Of a DNA stretch of 64,000 nucleotides, positions 27,076 to 36,217 are shown one piece after another; the stretch's first letter is position 1, and each line of letters opens with the position of its first letter. The notes below the pieces were generated by a model. It was not told the origin of the DNA and did not search any database. It saw only the letters and a list, made by a program, of their open reading frames with translations. The stretch comes from an uncultured Gammaproteobacteria bacterium (lineage in GTDB: Bacteria; Pseudomonadota; Gammaproteobacteria; CAMYKB01), in NCBI GenBank assembly GCA_947258875.1, contig CAMYKB010000004.1, positions 38,421 through 102,420 on the forward strand, read 5' to 3'. The position numbers and the translations under genes were made by a program.

Positions 27076-27100
27076 GATGGTACTGTCAGGAGAATCAGTA

Positions 27101-28447
27101 ATGTCTGCACCCACAAGTGGTGCGCGCGAAGGCAGCCTCGAAGCGCCCACCCGCCACGCACTCGACTGGAAAAAACCGGAATTTTACGACACAGCGGCCC
27201 TGTTCAACGAGCTGGAGCGCGTTTTTGATATTTGCCATGGTTGCCGGCGTTGTGTAAGCCTGTGTAATTCGTTTCCAACATTGTTCGACCTGGTTGATGA
27301 ATCCAGCACCATGGAAGTCGATGGTGTTGCTAAACAGGATTACTGGCAGGTGGTGGATCACTGTTACTTGTGCGACCTCTGTTACCTGACCAAATGCCCC
27401 TATGTGCCGCCGCATGAATGGAATCTAGACTTTCCGCACCTGATGTTGCGCGCCAAAGCGGTTAAACATCGCGAGGGAAAAACCAAGACACGCGACAAGA
27501 TTCTTACCTCTACCGATAGCGTCGGCAAGCTCGCAGGCATTCCGGTTGTTGTGCAGGCCGTGAATGCAGCCAACAAAAATGGCATGTTCCGCAAACTGCT
27601 GGATAAGACCCTGGGTGTGCACGCAGACGCCATCGTGCCTGAGTACCATAGCGATACCGCACGCAAACGGCTCAAAGGCCACACTTCAGCTGTGCAGACA
27701 GCGGAGAGTGTCGGCAGCACACGAGGCAAAGTCGCCATTTTTGCGACCTGTTATGGTAATTATAACGAGCCACATATCGTCGAGGATATGTTGCAGGTGT
27801 TCGAGCATAACGGTATTCCGGTCACACTGACTGAAAAAGAACAGTGTTGTGGTATGCCCAAGCTCGAGTTGGGAGATCTGGATGCTGTTGAGCAGGCCAA
27901 AAATGCCAATATTCCGCTGTTAGCCAAAATGATCGATGCGGGCTGGGATATCATCGCGCCGGTCCCGTCCTGTGTGCTGATGTTCAAACAGGAACTGCCA
28001 TTAATGTTTCCTGATGATCCTGATGTACAGAAGGTGCAGGCGCATATCTACGATCCCTTTGAGTATCTGATGGAACGTCACAAGGAAGGCAAGCTCAATA
28101 CAGATTTCAGACAGACGCTGGGTAAGGTCAGCTACCATGCGTCATGCCATTTACGTGTGCAGAAGATCGGCCTGAAAACACGCGACCTGCTGAAGCTGGT
28201 GCCGGATACAGAGATTGATGTGATCGAGCGTTGCTCGGGTCACGACGGTACCTATGCGGTCAAGAGTGAGTACCATGATATCTCGATGAAAATCTGCCGA
28301 CCTGTAGTGAACAAGGTCAAGCAGGCCGATGCGGATCACTACAGCAGTGATTGTCCCATGGCCGGACACCAGATCGAAAATGGCCTGCGAGATGGCCGAG
28401 CGCCTGAGCATCCAATGACGCTGTTACGGCAGGCATACGGATTATAG
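27101..28447 (+). CDS. Iron-sulfur CCG-domain protein (HdrD/GlpC-like)
   Basis: A 448-residue cytoplasmic redox protein. Two ferredoxin-like cysteine clusters occur at C-H-G-C-R-R-C-V-S-L-C (residue about 45) and C-Y-L-C-D-L-C-Y-L-T-K-C-P (about 90). The C-terminal half has two CCG-type domains with C-C-G-M-P-K and H-A-S-C-H-L-R, as in heterodisulfide reductase subunit D and GlpC. ATG at 27101 follows AGGAGA and is chosen over a 81-codon upstream extension that overlaps rubrerythrin out of frame. It probably passes electrons to the di-iron protein, but its donor is unknown. Confidence 0.9.
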   Translation: MSAPTSGAREGSLEAPTRHALDWKKPEFYDTAALFNELERVFDICHGCRRCVSLCNSFPTLFDLVDESSTMEVDGVAKQDYWQVVDHCYLCDLCYLTKCPYVPPHEWNLDFPHLMLRAKAVKHREGKTKTRDKILTSTDSVGKLAGIPVVVQAVNAANKNGMFRKLLDKTLGVHADAIVPEYHSDTARKRLKGHTSAVQTAESVGSTRGKVAIFATCYGNYNEPHIVEDMLQVFEHNGIPVTLTEKEQCCGMPKLELGDLDAVEQAKNANIPLLAKMIDAGWDIIAPVPSCVLMFKQELPLMFPDDPDVQKVQAHIYDPFEYLMERHKEGKLNTDFRQTLGKVSYHASCHLRVQKIGLKTRDLLKLVPDTEIDVIERCSGHDGTYAVKSEYHDISMKICRPVVNKVKQADADHYSSDCPMAGHQIENGLRDGRAPEHPMTLLRQAYGL

Positions 28448-28472
28448 AAACGCAACAACGAGGATTAAGAAT

Positions 28473-28778
28473 ATGGCAAATGAAGGCTACCACGAGCCAG
28501 TTAATGATCTGAGTATCGATACCCGTGATATGCATCGTGCCATCACATCCCTTATGGAAGAACTGGAAGCGGTGGATTGGTACAACCAGCGTGTTGATGC
28601 CTGCCATGATGAAGAATTGAAGGCGATCCTGGCGCATAACCGGGATGAAGAAAAAGAACACGCCGCGATGGTTCTTGAATGGATCAGACGACGTGACCCC
28701 GTATTCGACAAAGAGCTGAAGGATTATCTTTTTACCGATAAACCCATTGCAGCACTTGAACAACACCAAAAGAGCTAG
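28473..28778 (+). CDS. Encapsulated-ferritin-type (EncFtn-like) ferroxidase
   Basis: A 101-residue two-helix ferritin-like protein very close to the encapsulated ferritin of Rhodospirillum rubrum. The stretch M-E-E-L-E-A-V-D-W-Y-N-Q-R-V-D-A and the A-H-N-R-D-E-E-K-E-H-A-A-M block are conserved. Residues Glu30, Glu60 and His63 correspond to the known ferroxidase ligands Glu32, Glu62 and His65; Glu29, Glu32, Trp36 and Tyr37 are also kept. EncFtn forms a decamer that oxidises ferrous iron but stores it only inside an encapsulin shell. No shell gene is adjacent, and the C-terminus (A-A-L-E-Q-H-Q-K-S) lacks a recognisable cargo-loading peptide. Confidence 0.9.
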   Translation: MANEGYHEPVNDLSIDTRDMHRAITSLMEELEAVDWYNQRVDACHDEELKAILAHNRDEEKEHAAMVLEWIRRRDPVFDKELKDYLFTDKPIAALEQHQKS

Positions 28779-28838
28779 AGAGCCTCTGATCATTCCGCCA
28801 GACTTGTTCTGAGGTTCCCTAAAAATCAGGAGAAGCAA

Positions 28839-29432
28839 ATGATGCCCGCAAAATTAACTCATGATGATCTTTACTCGCTGGAACAATATTCCTCTATGCG
28901 GCCTGATTATCGTTCAAAGATTATGGCGCATAAAAAGATTCGCATCGTTCATCTCGGGCCGCATGCTGCGTTGCATTTTGAAGACCGCATGACCATGCAA
29001 TATCAGGTTCAGGAAATGCTGCGCGCCGAACGTATCTTCGAGGCCGAAGGTATCCAGGAAGAACTGGATTCCTATAATCCATTAATACCGGATGGTAGCA
29101 ACTGGAAGGCTACCCTCATGCTCGAGTATGACGATGTCGAAGAGCGTCGCCTGGCCTTGTCGCAATTAATCGGCATCGAAATGACAGCATTTGTACAGGT
29201 TAGTGGCTTTGACCGTGTGACTCCCTATGCCAATGAAGATCTCATCGAACGTGAAACCGAGGACAAAACCTCGTCGGTGCATTTCCTGCGTTTCGAACTC
29301 ACACCTGAAATGATCATAGCCGTCAAAAACGGTGCTGCTATTAGTGTGGGTATCGATCATCCGTACTACAAACACGAAATCGAGGCGCTGCCGGAATCGA
29401 TTCGTGCATCATTGGCTAACGACCTGGGCTGA
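28839..29432 (+). CDS. DUF3501-family protein
   Basis: A 197-residue soluble protein of unknown function. The start (K-L-T-H-D-D-L-Y-S-L-E-Q-Y) and the R-I-V-H-L-G-P-H-A-x-L-H-F-E-D-R-x-T-M-x-Y-Q-V-Q-E-M-L core are typical of DUF3501. Genes of this family are often next to rubrerythrin and the HdrD-like iron-sulfur protein, as here. The conserved His and Glu residues could bind metal. An AGGAGAAG ribosome site lies before the start; ATG codons at 28839 and 28842 are both usable. It is the last gene of the operon. Confidence 0.88.
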   Translation: MMPAKLTHDDLYSLEQYSSMRPDYRSKIMAHKKIRIVHLGPHAALHFEDRMTMQYQVQEMLRAERIFEAEGIQEELDSYNPLIPDGSNWKATLMLEYDDVEERRLALSQLIGIEMTAFVQVSGFDRVTPYANEDLIERETEDKTSSVHFLRFELTPEMIIAVKNGAAISVGIDHPYYKHEIEALPESIRASLANDLG

Positions 29433-29450
29433 CCATTTTCAACCTATCGA

Positions 29451-29487
29451 CAAAAAAGGCTGCTGTTGCAGCCTTTTTTGTGCGAAA
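29451..29487 (+). terminator. Rho-independent terminator of the rubrerythrin operon
   Basis: A perfect 13-bp stem, CAAAAAAGGCTGC / GCAGCCTTTTTTG (29451-29480), around the loop TGTT. The A and T runs on either arm make it usable in both directions, though the leftward radA gene ends 280 bases further on. Confidence 0.9.
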
Positions 29488-29758
29488 CACCTTGGCAGCG
29501 TTGATGATGTTTGTTGCTGCGGTCCGGGGGACGGCGCTTGGTTTTAAAGGGGCGGTCGACTCGTGATTCACTAGGAAATATTCATGTGTTAGGTTAACCA
29601 TTAGTATAACGAAGCGATGTTTTCTGGCTTGTCACAGCAAAGCAGATTTTGTCCTGGGGCCAGTTTCGAAGATAGGCCGTCAGAGCCGAGGCAAAAACAG
29701 TAAAAGAGCCCTTCCAGGTTGGAGGTATTCGTTACGTGCGCGAGAAATTATTGTCTGG
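29488..29758. other. Intergenic region without recognisable features
   Basis: About 270 bases between the operon terminator and the radA stop. I see no gene, RNA or clear repeat in it. Confidence 0.6.
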
Positions 29759-31111
29759 TCAGACGTGCTGGATCACCTCCGCCAGGCGTGCCGCGGCAAT
29801 AATTTCCATTCCGGTGTGATTTTTCTTTGGTGCGTTGGCTTTGGCGATGATGGCGCGCTTGAAACCGTGTTTGGCGGCTTCATGCAGGCGCTCTTCGCCA
29901 TTCGGGACAGGGCGTATCTCGCCGGCAAGGCCGATCTCGCCAAAAACGACCAAGTCTGTCGGCAGGGGTTTGTTGCGGAAACTCGAGAGTGCAGCCAGTA
30001 GTACCGCCAGATCGGCGCCGGTTTCGGTGACACGCACACCACCAACGACATTGACAAACACATCCTGGTCGTACATGGCGATGCCGCCGTGGCGGTGCAA
30101 TACCGCAAGCAACATGGCCAGCCGGTTTTGTTCCAGGCCAACCGCCACGCGCCGCGGGTTACCGAGATGGCTTTCATCCACCAGCGCCTGTACCTCGACC
30201 AGCATGGGGCGCGTGCCTTCGCGTGTCACCATGATGGTGCTGCCAGGTACGGGCTCTTCGTGGCGTGACAAAAAAATGGCCGATGGGTTGCTGACACCCT
30301 TGAGGCCTTTGTCGGTCATTGCAAACACGCCTAATTCGTTGACCGCACCGTAGCGGTTTTTGACGGCGCGCAGCACGCGGTAACGGTTGCCGGGGTCGCC
30401 CTCAAAGTAAAGTACCGTATCTACCATATGTTCCAGCACTCGCGGTCCCGCGAGGGCGCCTTCCTTGGTGACGTGACCGACCAGGAAGATAGTGGTATTG
30501 GTTTGCTTGGCGAAACGCACCAATTGCGCAGCAGATTCGCGCACTTGTGCGACCGAGCCGGGCGCGGATTGCAGGTGTTCAGTGTAAAGTGTCTGGATAG
30601 AGTCGATCACCATCAAGCCGGGCTTAAGCTTCTGTGCATTGATGAGAATGGTTTCGACACAGGTTTCGGTGAGTAATTGCAAATCGGGTTGCTCGAGTCC
30701 GAGTCTTTTTGCGCGTACCGAGATTTGTTGTGCCGATTCTTCGCCACTGACATAGAGTGCCTTGAGTTGCGAAATGGCGGCAACGGTCTGTAACAATAAT
30801 GTGGATTTACCGATACCGGGATCGCCGCCAATCAACACCACGGAGCCATGGACGATGCCGCCACCGAGTACACGGTCAAGTTCATCTAGAGTGCTGCAGG
30901 TGCGGGTTTCCCGGGACTGACTTACCTCATGCAGTGTCTGTACCTCGGCGGGGCCGGCGTAACCGCTAAAACGTGGGTGCGCTTTTGCGGTGTTTGGCGC
31001 TACGGTTTCCGATAGGCTGTTCCATGCGCCACAATCAGCGCATTGTCCGGCCCATTTGTTATGGGTTGTGCCGCAAGCATCGCAAACGTAAAGCTGTTTT
31101 TCTTTTGCCAT
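29759..31111 (-). CDS. radA: DNA repair ATPase RadA
   Basis: RadA, 450 residues, a DnaB-like helicase that promotes branch migration during recombination repair. It has an N-terminal C4 zinc finger (C-D-A-C-G...C-A-D-C-G), a RecA-like ATPase with Walker A G-G-D-P-G-I-G-K-S-T, the RadA signature K-N-R-Y-G, and a C-terminal Lon-protease-like domain (with G-L-A-G-E-I-R). Length is standard. It is followed upstream, 8 bases away and on the same strand, by the CorC-like gene. Confidence 0.97.
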   Translation of the reverse strand: MAKEKQLYVCDACGTTHNKWAGQCADCGAWNSLSETVAPNTAKAHPRFSGYAGPAEVQTLHEVSQSRETRTCSTLDELDRVLGGGIVHGSVVLIGGDPGIGKSTLLLQTVAAISQLKALYVSGEESAQQISVRAKRLGLEQPDLQLLTETCVETILINAQKLKPGLMVIDSIQTLYTEHLQSAPGSVAQVRESAAQLVRFAKQTNTTIFLVGHVTKEGALAGPRVLEHMVDTVLYFEGDPGNRYRVLRAVKNRYGAVNELGVFAMTDKGLKGVSNPSAIFLSRHEEPVPGSTIMVTREGTRPMLVEVQALVDESHLGNPRRVAVGLEQNRLAMLLAVLHRHGGIAMYDQDVFVNVVGGVRVTETGADLAVLLAALSSFRNKPLPTDLVVFGEIGLAGEIRPVPNGEERLHEAAKHGFKRAIIAKANAPKKNHTGMEIIAAARLAEVIQHV

Positions 31112-31119
31112 GATGGTAT

Positions 31120-32400
31120 TTAGGTTTGTTCCGCTGCTTTGTATGTTTCGAGTTGCGGTTTAATGCGAACGGTTTTGATTGCATTGTTTTCGGTACGTAC
31201 TACTTCAATAGGATAGCCATCAATAAGCACGCTGGTGCCGGGTTCCGGAATCATCTCCATGTGTTCAATAACGAGCCCATTGAGGGTGCGCGGGCCATCG
31301 GTATGCAAATCCCAGCTCAGGGCGCGATTGAGGTCGCGGACATGTGTGCCGCCGTCGACCAGATAAGTGCCATCGTCCTGCGGGTGTATTTCCTTGATCA
31401 GTGATGAGTCAGTCGTAAATTCGCCGACGATTTCCTCAAGCAGGTCTTCCAGGGTAACCAGCCCCTGAATATCGCCATATTCATCGACTACCAGGCCGAT
31501 TCTGCGTCGTTCATGCTGAAAATTTAGCAGCTGTCGATTAAGGCTGGTGGCTTCAGGAATGAAGTAAGGTTCACGGATTATTCCTTGCAATGACTCGAGG
31601 CTGAGTTCGTCTTTATTAATCAGGGGTAACAGGTTGCGCATGTGGATGAATCCGGCAGTGTTGTCTATGCCTCCGTGATAAACCGGCATGCGTGTATAGG
31701 TGCTGTTGGTGAGTTCGGTTTCTACCTCGCTCCATTCATCATCGAGATCGATGCCGACGATCTCGTTGCGTGGCACCATAATATCCTCCACCGATATCTT
31801 TTCCAGATCGAGTACACTCAGCAGCATTTTGCGATGCTTGCGTGGAATAAGGTTGCCCGCCTGATTGACGACCGAGCGTAGTTCCTCACGGCTGAGGGCC
31901 TCAGTTGGATTGGCTTCTGTTGTCAGGCCGAAACTGCGTAATAAGCTGTTTGCAATCAGATTGATCAGCCATACAAGCGGGTAAGTAATGAATAGCAGCG
32001 GTTTAAAAATAAACGCGGCAGGGAAGGCCAGTTTTTCGGAATACAGTACGCCTAATGTTTTAGGTGCCAGTTCTGAAAAAATCAGCAGTACAAATGTCAA
32101 TATGCCGGTTGCAACTGCGATGCCAACCTCGCCGTAGAAGCGATAACCTATCAGGGCGGCCAGTTGCGCGATAATAATATTGACAAGATTATTGCCCAGC
32201 AGGATCAGGCCGATCAGGCGGTCGGGTTTTTCCAGTAGACGTTGCGCGCGGCGGGCGCCTGGATGTCCCTTTTCTGCAAGATGACCCAGTCGGTAACGGT
32301 TGAGTGCCATCATTGCGGTTTCTGAGCCTGAAAAAAAGGCAGAGAGTAATAGCAGGATAAGCAGGACTAACAACAAAAGTCCTATGGGAATGTCGTCCAA
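31120..32400 (-). CDS. HlyC/CorC-family (CNNM-like) membrane protein
   Basis: A 426-residue inner-membrane protein. Residues about 1-190 form the DUF21 transmembrane domain with S-G-S-E-T-A-M-M-A-L-N, the motif shared with magnesium transporters of the CNNM/CorC type. Two CBS domains follow (about 205-330, with D-I-M-V-P-R-N-E-I and V-V-D-E-Y-G-D-I-Q-G-L-V-T). A C-terminal CorC/HlyC domain ends the protein. Likely role is magnesium or other divalent ion efflux. Gene order ccsA-like/corC-like next to divergent ffh is conserved in gammaproteobacteria. Confidence 0.92.
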   Translation of the reverse strand: MDDIPIGLLLLVLLILLLLSAFFSGSETAMMALNRYRLGHLAEKGHPGARRAQRLLEKPDRLIGLILLGNNLVNIIIAQLAALIGYRFYGEVGIAVATGILTFVLLIFSELAPKTLGVLYSEKLAFPAAFIFKPLLFITYPLVWLINLIANSLLRSFGLTTEANPTEALSREELRSVVNQAGNLIPRKHRKMLLSVLDLEKISVEDIMVPRNEIVGIDLDDEWSEVETELTNSTYTRMPVYHGGIDNTAGFIHMRNLLPLINKDELSLESLQGIIREPYFIPEATSLNRQLLNFQHERRRIGLVVDEYGDIQGLVTLEDLLEEIVGEFTTDSSLIKEIHPQDDGTYLVDGGTHVRDLNRALSWDLHTDGPRTLNGLVIEHMEMIPEPGTSVLIDGYPIEVVRTENNAIKTVRIKPQLETYKAAEQT

Positions 32401-32477
32401 GAGAACTATGATCCTCGTGTCGATTCAGGAATGTTCATTACACGGAGCGTGCGGCAAACTGTCAAGCGCTAGGCTGT

Positions 32478-33287
32478 TTAGGTGTTGTGCAGGATCAGTT
32501 CAATCACGAGCTTGCTACCGAAATAGGCCAGCATCAGAGAGAAGAAACCACCCAATGTCCAGCGGATAGCCGTTCTGCCTCGCCAGCCGAATTGCCATCG
32601 ACCCCACAGCAGGGTTGCGAACACCAGCCATGCGGCTATCGATAATACTGTTTTGTGGACCTGTCGCTGTGCAAAGATGTCGTCGAGGAACAAAAAACCG
32701 CTTAGCAGCGCCAGGCTCAGCAGGATAAAACCCAGACCGATAATGCGGAACAATAGCCGTTCGGTGAGTTGCAAGGCGGGCAACGCAAGTATCAGACCTG
32801 CTGTTTTATGATTATGCAGTTGTCGTTCCTGTATGGCGAGGAGTATGGCCTGTAGCGCGGCGATGCTGAGTACGCTGTATGCCAGTAATGAAATGAGTAT
32901 ATGGATCTGCAGGCCTTGTTCTGATGATTCTGTGAGGCGCGTCTGGCTTCCTAGAGTAAGATCGAGCAAGATTACCAATGCCGCGATAGGCAGTATTCCG
33001 ATCCCCAGGTTTTCCATGGGCTGCTTGACGGAGCTGATCCATAACAATGCCGCGATCAGGAATGCCACAATGGATAGCGCATTGAAAAACGCCAGGTTAA
33101 TACCGTTCGCCATTTGGAATGTGTAATAAAGGGCAATGCTATGGCATAACAAGGCTGTTGCCCATAACCCAAGAATGAAGCGTTTGTTGCCACCATCGCC
33201 GGCGGCCCGGCGCTTGAGGGCGCTGAAAATCAGGATTGTTGTGATCAGATACAGTGCTGCGGCAAGTGTGCTGGTAACGGTTAGCAT
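32478..33287 (-). CDS. CcsA/YpjD-family membrane protein (cytochrome c assembly-like)
   Basis: A 269-residue protein with about eight hydrophobic helices. The W-x-x-R-x-x-W region (L-L-W-G-R-W-Q-F-G-W-R-G, residues 220-235) and the H residues near helix ends resemble the haem-handling CcsA/CcmC superfamily. E. coli YpjD, next to ffh, is the nearest match in context. A role in haem delivery is suggested by family only. The C-terminal half is more conserved than the N-terminal helices. Confidence 0.85.
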   Translation of the reverse strand: MLTVTSTLAAALYLITTILIFSALKRRAAGDGGNKRFILGLWATALLCHSIALYYTFQMANGINLAFFNALSIVAFLIAALLWISSVKQPMENLGIGILPIAALVILLDLTLGSQTRLTESSEQGLQIHILISLLAYSVLSIAALQAILLAIQERQLHNHKTAGLILALPALQLTERLLFRIIGLGFILLSLALLSGFLFLDDIFAQRQVHKTVLSIAAWLVFATLLWGRWQFGWRGRTAIRWTLGGFFSLMLAYFGSKLVIELILHNT

Positions 33288-33480
33288 GTTAGTTGAGGGG
33301 GTAGGTAATCATGGCTAATGTTAATTTTTATGTTTGTTATCAATAACATATCTATTGTAGGGCAGTGTTTTGTGACTTTTGACACAGATCGTAAATTCTA
33401 ATCTCTGGTAGCCTGTGTTTACAGTGGTTAGCAATGCCATGATAGCATCGATAAGAATATTTTTAGTTAAGGACCAATGA

Positions 33481-34248
33481 ATGCGTGTACAGGTCTTGGG
33501 ATGCAGTGGGGGCATCGGCAAGGGGCTTAGAACCACCTCCATCCTCATTGATGAGGATATACTGATTGATTGCGGTACCGGCGTTGGCGATCTAACGATT
33601 GAGCAGATGCGTGCGCTACGCCATGTGTTCATCACGCATACCCACCTTGATCATATTGCTGCCTTGCCGTTGCTGATCGACACGATCTATCAGGAGTTGC
33701 AGGAAATACCCCTCACTATTCATTGCCAGCCTGGCGCCTTCGAGATACTCAAGCAGCACATTTTCAACTGGGACGTTTGGCCGGATTTTTGTGAACTACC
33801 AGACAAGCATAACCCAGCAGTGACGTTTGCGGCTCTCAATCCAGGTGAGATCTGTCAGCTCGATGGCCGCAATATCGAAATGATACCCGTTAATCATATC
33901 GTCCCGTGTGTGGGTTATCGTGTGGAGAGCGGCGACAAGACATTTGCATACAGTGGCGATACCACCACTAATGATGCGCTTTGGGAGGCATTGAATGGCT
34001 ACGCTACACTTGGGGCGTTGATTGTCGAATGTGCATTTAATGAAGCGCAGTACGAACTCAGCCAGCTGGCAAAGCATTACTGTCCTTCCCTGCTGGTTGC
34101 CGATCTGGCCAAACTCAAACATCGCCCCAGACTCTACATCAGTCATCTGATGCCAGCTATGGAAGACAGTATTATGGACGAGCTGAGGCTGGCTGCACCC
34201 GACAGGGATTTCCATAAGCTACAAAGCGGAGATCTCATAGATTTGTAG
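33481..34248 (+). CDS. 3',5'-cyclic-nucleotide phosphodiesterase-like MBL enzyme
   Basis: A 255-residue metallo-beta-lactamase-fold protein. The metal motif T-H-T-H-L-D-H near residue 54 and the later A-Y-S-G-D-T-T-T-N and Y-I-S-H-L-M-P stretches match the class II cyclic-nucleotide phosphodiesterase group. It is expected to be cytoplasmic and would lower cAMP or a related second messenger; the substrate is not proven. It stands alone between the divergent ccsA-like gene and ffh, with 79 bases to ffh. Confidence 0.8.
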   Translation: MRVQVLGCSGGIGKGLRTTSILIDEDILIDCGTGVGDLTIEQMRALRHVFITHTHLDHIAALPLLIDTIYQELQEIPLTIHCQPGAFEILKQHIFNWDVWPDFCELPDKHNPAVTFAALNPGEICQLDGRNIEMIPVNHIVPCVGYRVESGDKTFAYSGDTTTNDALWEALNGYATLGALIVECAFNEAQYELSQLAKHYCPSLLVADLAKLKHRPRLYISHLMPAMEDSIMDELRLAAPDRDFHKLQSGDLIDL

Positions 34249-34327
34249 GCGAACCGCTACGATTTTCTTGTTATTATAAACACCCCCGGTCATCCCGGAT
34301 TAACATCAACAAACGACTCCAGACACT

Positions 34328-35686
34328 ATGTTCGATAATCTGAGCGAGCGGCTTTCTGCAACCGTCAAACGCCTGCGCGGCCAGGCGCGTCTCACTGAAG
34401 ATAACATCAAGGATACCTTGCGCGAGGTGCGTATGGCCTTGCTGGAGGCCGATGTGGCCTTGCCGGTGGTGCGTGAGTTCATTGATACGGTACGCGAAAA
34501 AGCGGTAGGTGAAGATGTATTGCACAGCCTCAGCCCGGGTCAGGTGCTGGTCAAAATCGTCAATGATGAGCTGGTGCATGTTATGGGTGAGGTCAATGAA
34601 GGTCTCGACCTCAAGGTACAACCTCCAGCTGTGGTGCTGGTGGCAGGATTGCAGGGTGCCGGCAAGACGACCACTGTGGGCAAGTTGTCGCGCCGTCTCA
34701 AGGAGCATGAGAACAAGAAAATTATGGTGGTGAGCTGTGACATCTACCGTCCTGCGGCGATCGAACAGCTTAGGACGCTGGCGGGTGAGGTCGGGGTGAC
34801 ATTCTTTCCCAGTTCGGCCGAGCAGGACCCGATAGCGATTGCCGGCGCTGCATTAGGGGAGGCTCGCAAACAACATATAGATGTGTTGCTGGTTGACACT
34901 GCTGGTCGCCTGCATGTCGATGATGACATGATGGCTGAAATCAAGCGCGTGCATGCGGCATTAGATCCTGTTGAAACCCTGTTCGTCGTAGATAGTATGA
35001 CCGGCCAGGATGCCGCCAATTCGGCACAGGCCTTCAATAAAACCTTGCCTCTGACCGGTGTGATCTTGACCAAGACTGATGGTGATGCACGTGGCGGCGC
35101 CGCATTATCGGTGCGTCATGTCACGGGCAAGCCCATTAAGTTCATCGGCACCGGTGAAAAGAGCGAGGCGCTTGAACCCTTCTATCCGGATCGGGTTGCT
35201 TCGCGTATCTTGGGTATGGGTGACGTGCTCAGCCTGGTGGAGGAAGCCGAACAGAAGATCGACAAGCAGCAGGCTGACAAACTTGTCGGCAAGCTCAAGA
35301 AAGGCAAAGGCTTCGATATGGACGACCTCAAGAGCCAGTTGCAACAGATGATGAATATGGGTGGTATGGGCAGCCTGCTCGACAAGCTGCCGGGAATGGG
35401 CAAGCTGCCGCAAGGCATCAAGAACCAGGCCAACGATAGTGAAGTCAAGCGCATGATTGCGATTATCGATTCCATGACGGGTAAGGAACGACGCTTCCCC
35501 GACATCATCAAGGGTTCTCGCAAACGGCGTATCGCAAGCGGTTCGGGAGCACAGGTTCAGGATGTCAACCGGCTCCTCAAGCAGCACCTGCAGATGAAGA
35601 AGATGATGAAGAAATTCTCCAAGGGGGGCATGGCCAAAATGATGCGTGGGATGAAAGGCAAGATGCCGCCCGGCATGCCGTTCTGA
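34328..35686 (+). CDS. ffh: Signal recognition particle protein Ffh
   Basis: Ffh, 452 residues, the SRP54 GTPase that targets nascent membrane proteins to FtsY. N domain residues 1-85; G domain with G-L-Q-G-A-G-K-T-T-T, D-T-A-G-R and T-K-T-D-G-D-A-R-G-G; methionine-rich M domain from about 300, ending K-M-P-P-G-M-P. The M domain has the S-G-S-G segment for 4.5S RNA binding. Length and motifs are normal. It precedes the rpsP operon. Confidence 0.98.
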   Translation: MFDNLSERLSATVKRLRGQARLTEDNIKDTLREVRMALLEADVALPVVREFIDTVREKAVGEDVLHSLSPGQVLVKIVNDELVHVMGEVNEGLDLKVQPPAVVLVAGLQGAGKTTTVGKLSRRLKEHENKKIMVVSCDIYRPAAIEQLRTLAGEVGVTFFPSSAEQDPIAIAGAALGEARKQHIDVLLVDTAGRLHVDDDMMAEIKRVHAALDPVETLFVVDSMTGQDAANSAQAFNKTLPLTGVILTKTDGDARGGAALSVRHVTGKPIKFIGTGEKSEALEPFYPDRVASRILGMGDVLSLVEEAEQKIDKQQADKLVGKLKKGKGFDMDDLKSQLQQMMNMGGMGSLLDKLPGMGKLPQGIKNQANDSEVKRMIAIIDSMTGKERRFPDIIKGSRKRRIASGSGAQVQDVNRLLKQHLQMKKMMKKFSKGGMAKMMRGMKGKMPPGMPF

Positions 35687-35852
35687 CAGAACGCCATCGA
35701 CTGACCTAATCCGGCATTATAATCGTCTCCCTAAATACTTATATTTCAAGCAATATTGCGGCGTTTTACCCGTTTATTGCCCTCCACCATGGGCATTTCC
35801 TGGTGTCTGACAACCTAGTTGTCTCCGGTTTGGCTGAGTCTTGCTAAAACAC

Positions 35853-35880
35853 TTCACTTTTGGCGTAAATCCCGTAAAAT
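35853..35880 (+). promoter_or_regulatory. Candidate promoter of rpsP-rimM-trmD-rplS
   Basis: TTCACT (35853-35858) and TAAAAT (35875-35880) are 16 bases apart, matching consensus at 4 and 5 of 6 positions, 74 bases before rpsP. A short palindrome GACAAC-CTA-GTTGTC lies upstream at 35809-35823. Confidence 0.45.
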
Positions 35881-35953
35881 GCGCAGTCCTGTTGGAGCGG
35901 CTGCTTATGAGCGGCCGTATTCATTATATATAAGCCTTAAAGATGAGCACCTG

Positions 35954-36202
35954 ATGGTAACGATTCGATTATCACGCGGCGGCGCCAAAAAGCGTCCTTT
36001 TTATCACATCGTAGTCACTGATTCCCGTAGACCTCGGGATAGTGGTTATATTGAGCGTCTCGGCTATTTCAATCCGGGAGCAAGAGGACAGGAGACGCGC
36101 CTGCATCTCGAGCAAGAGCGCATCGATCACTGGCTGGCGCAGGGCGCCAAGGCCAGCGACCGGGTCGCCAGTTTGCTCAAGGAGCAGAAAAAGGCCTCCT
36201 GA
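35954..36202 (+). CDS. rpsP: 30S ribosomal protein S16
   Basis: S16, 82 residues, an assembly protein of the 30S subunit body. The sequence [16 protein letters not shown] and the [19 protein letters not shown] block are diagnostic. The start is ATG at 35954, the position shared by the family; the open frame extends 45 codons upstream but that part is leader. First gene of the conserved rpsP-rimM-trmD-rplS operon. Confidence 0.98.
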   Translation: MVTIRLSRGGAKKRPFYHIVVTDSRRPRDSGYIERLGYFNPGARGQETRLHLEQERIDHWLAQGAKASDRVASLLKEQKKAS

Positions 36203-36217
36203 TCGACCGGCCGGCAG

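Noticed and set aside
26858-27100. 81-codon extension of the iron-sulfur protein into rubrerythrin
   Set aside because: It overlaps a real gene in another frame, has no family match, and AGGAGA precedes the ATG at 27101.
35819-35953. In-frame upstream extension of rpsP
   Set aside because: S16 begins at the V-T-I-R-L segment in all relatives, and the promoter candidate lies inside the extension.
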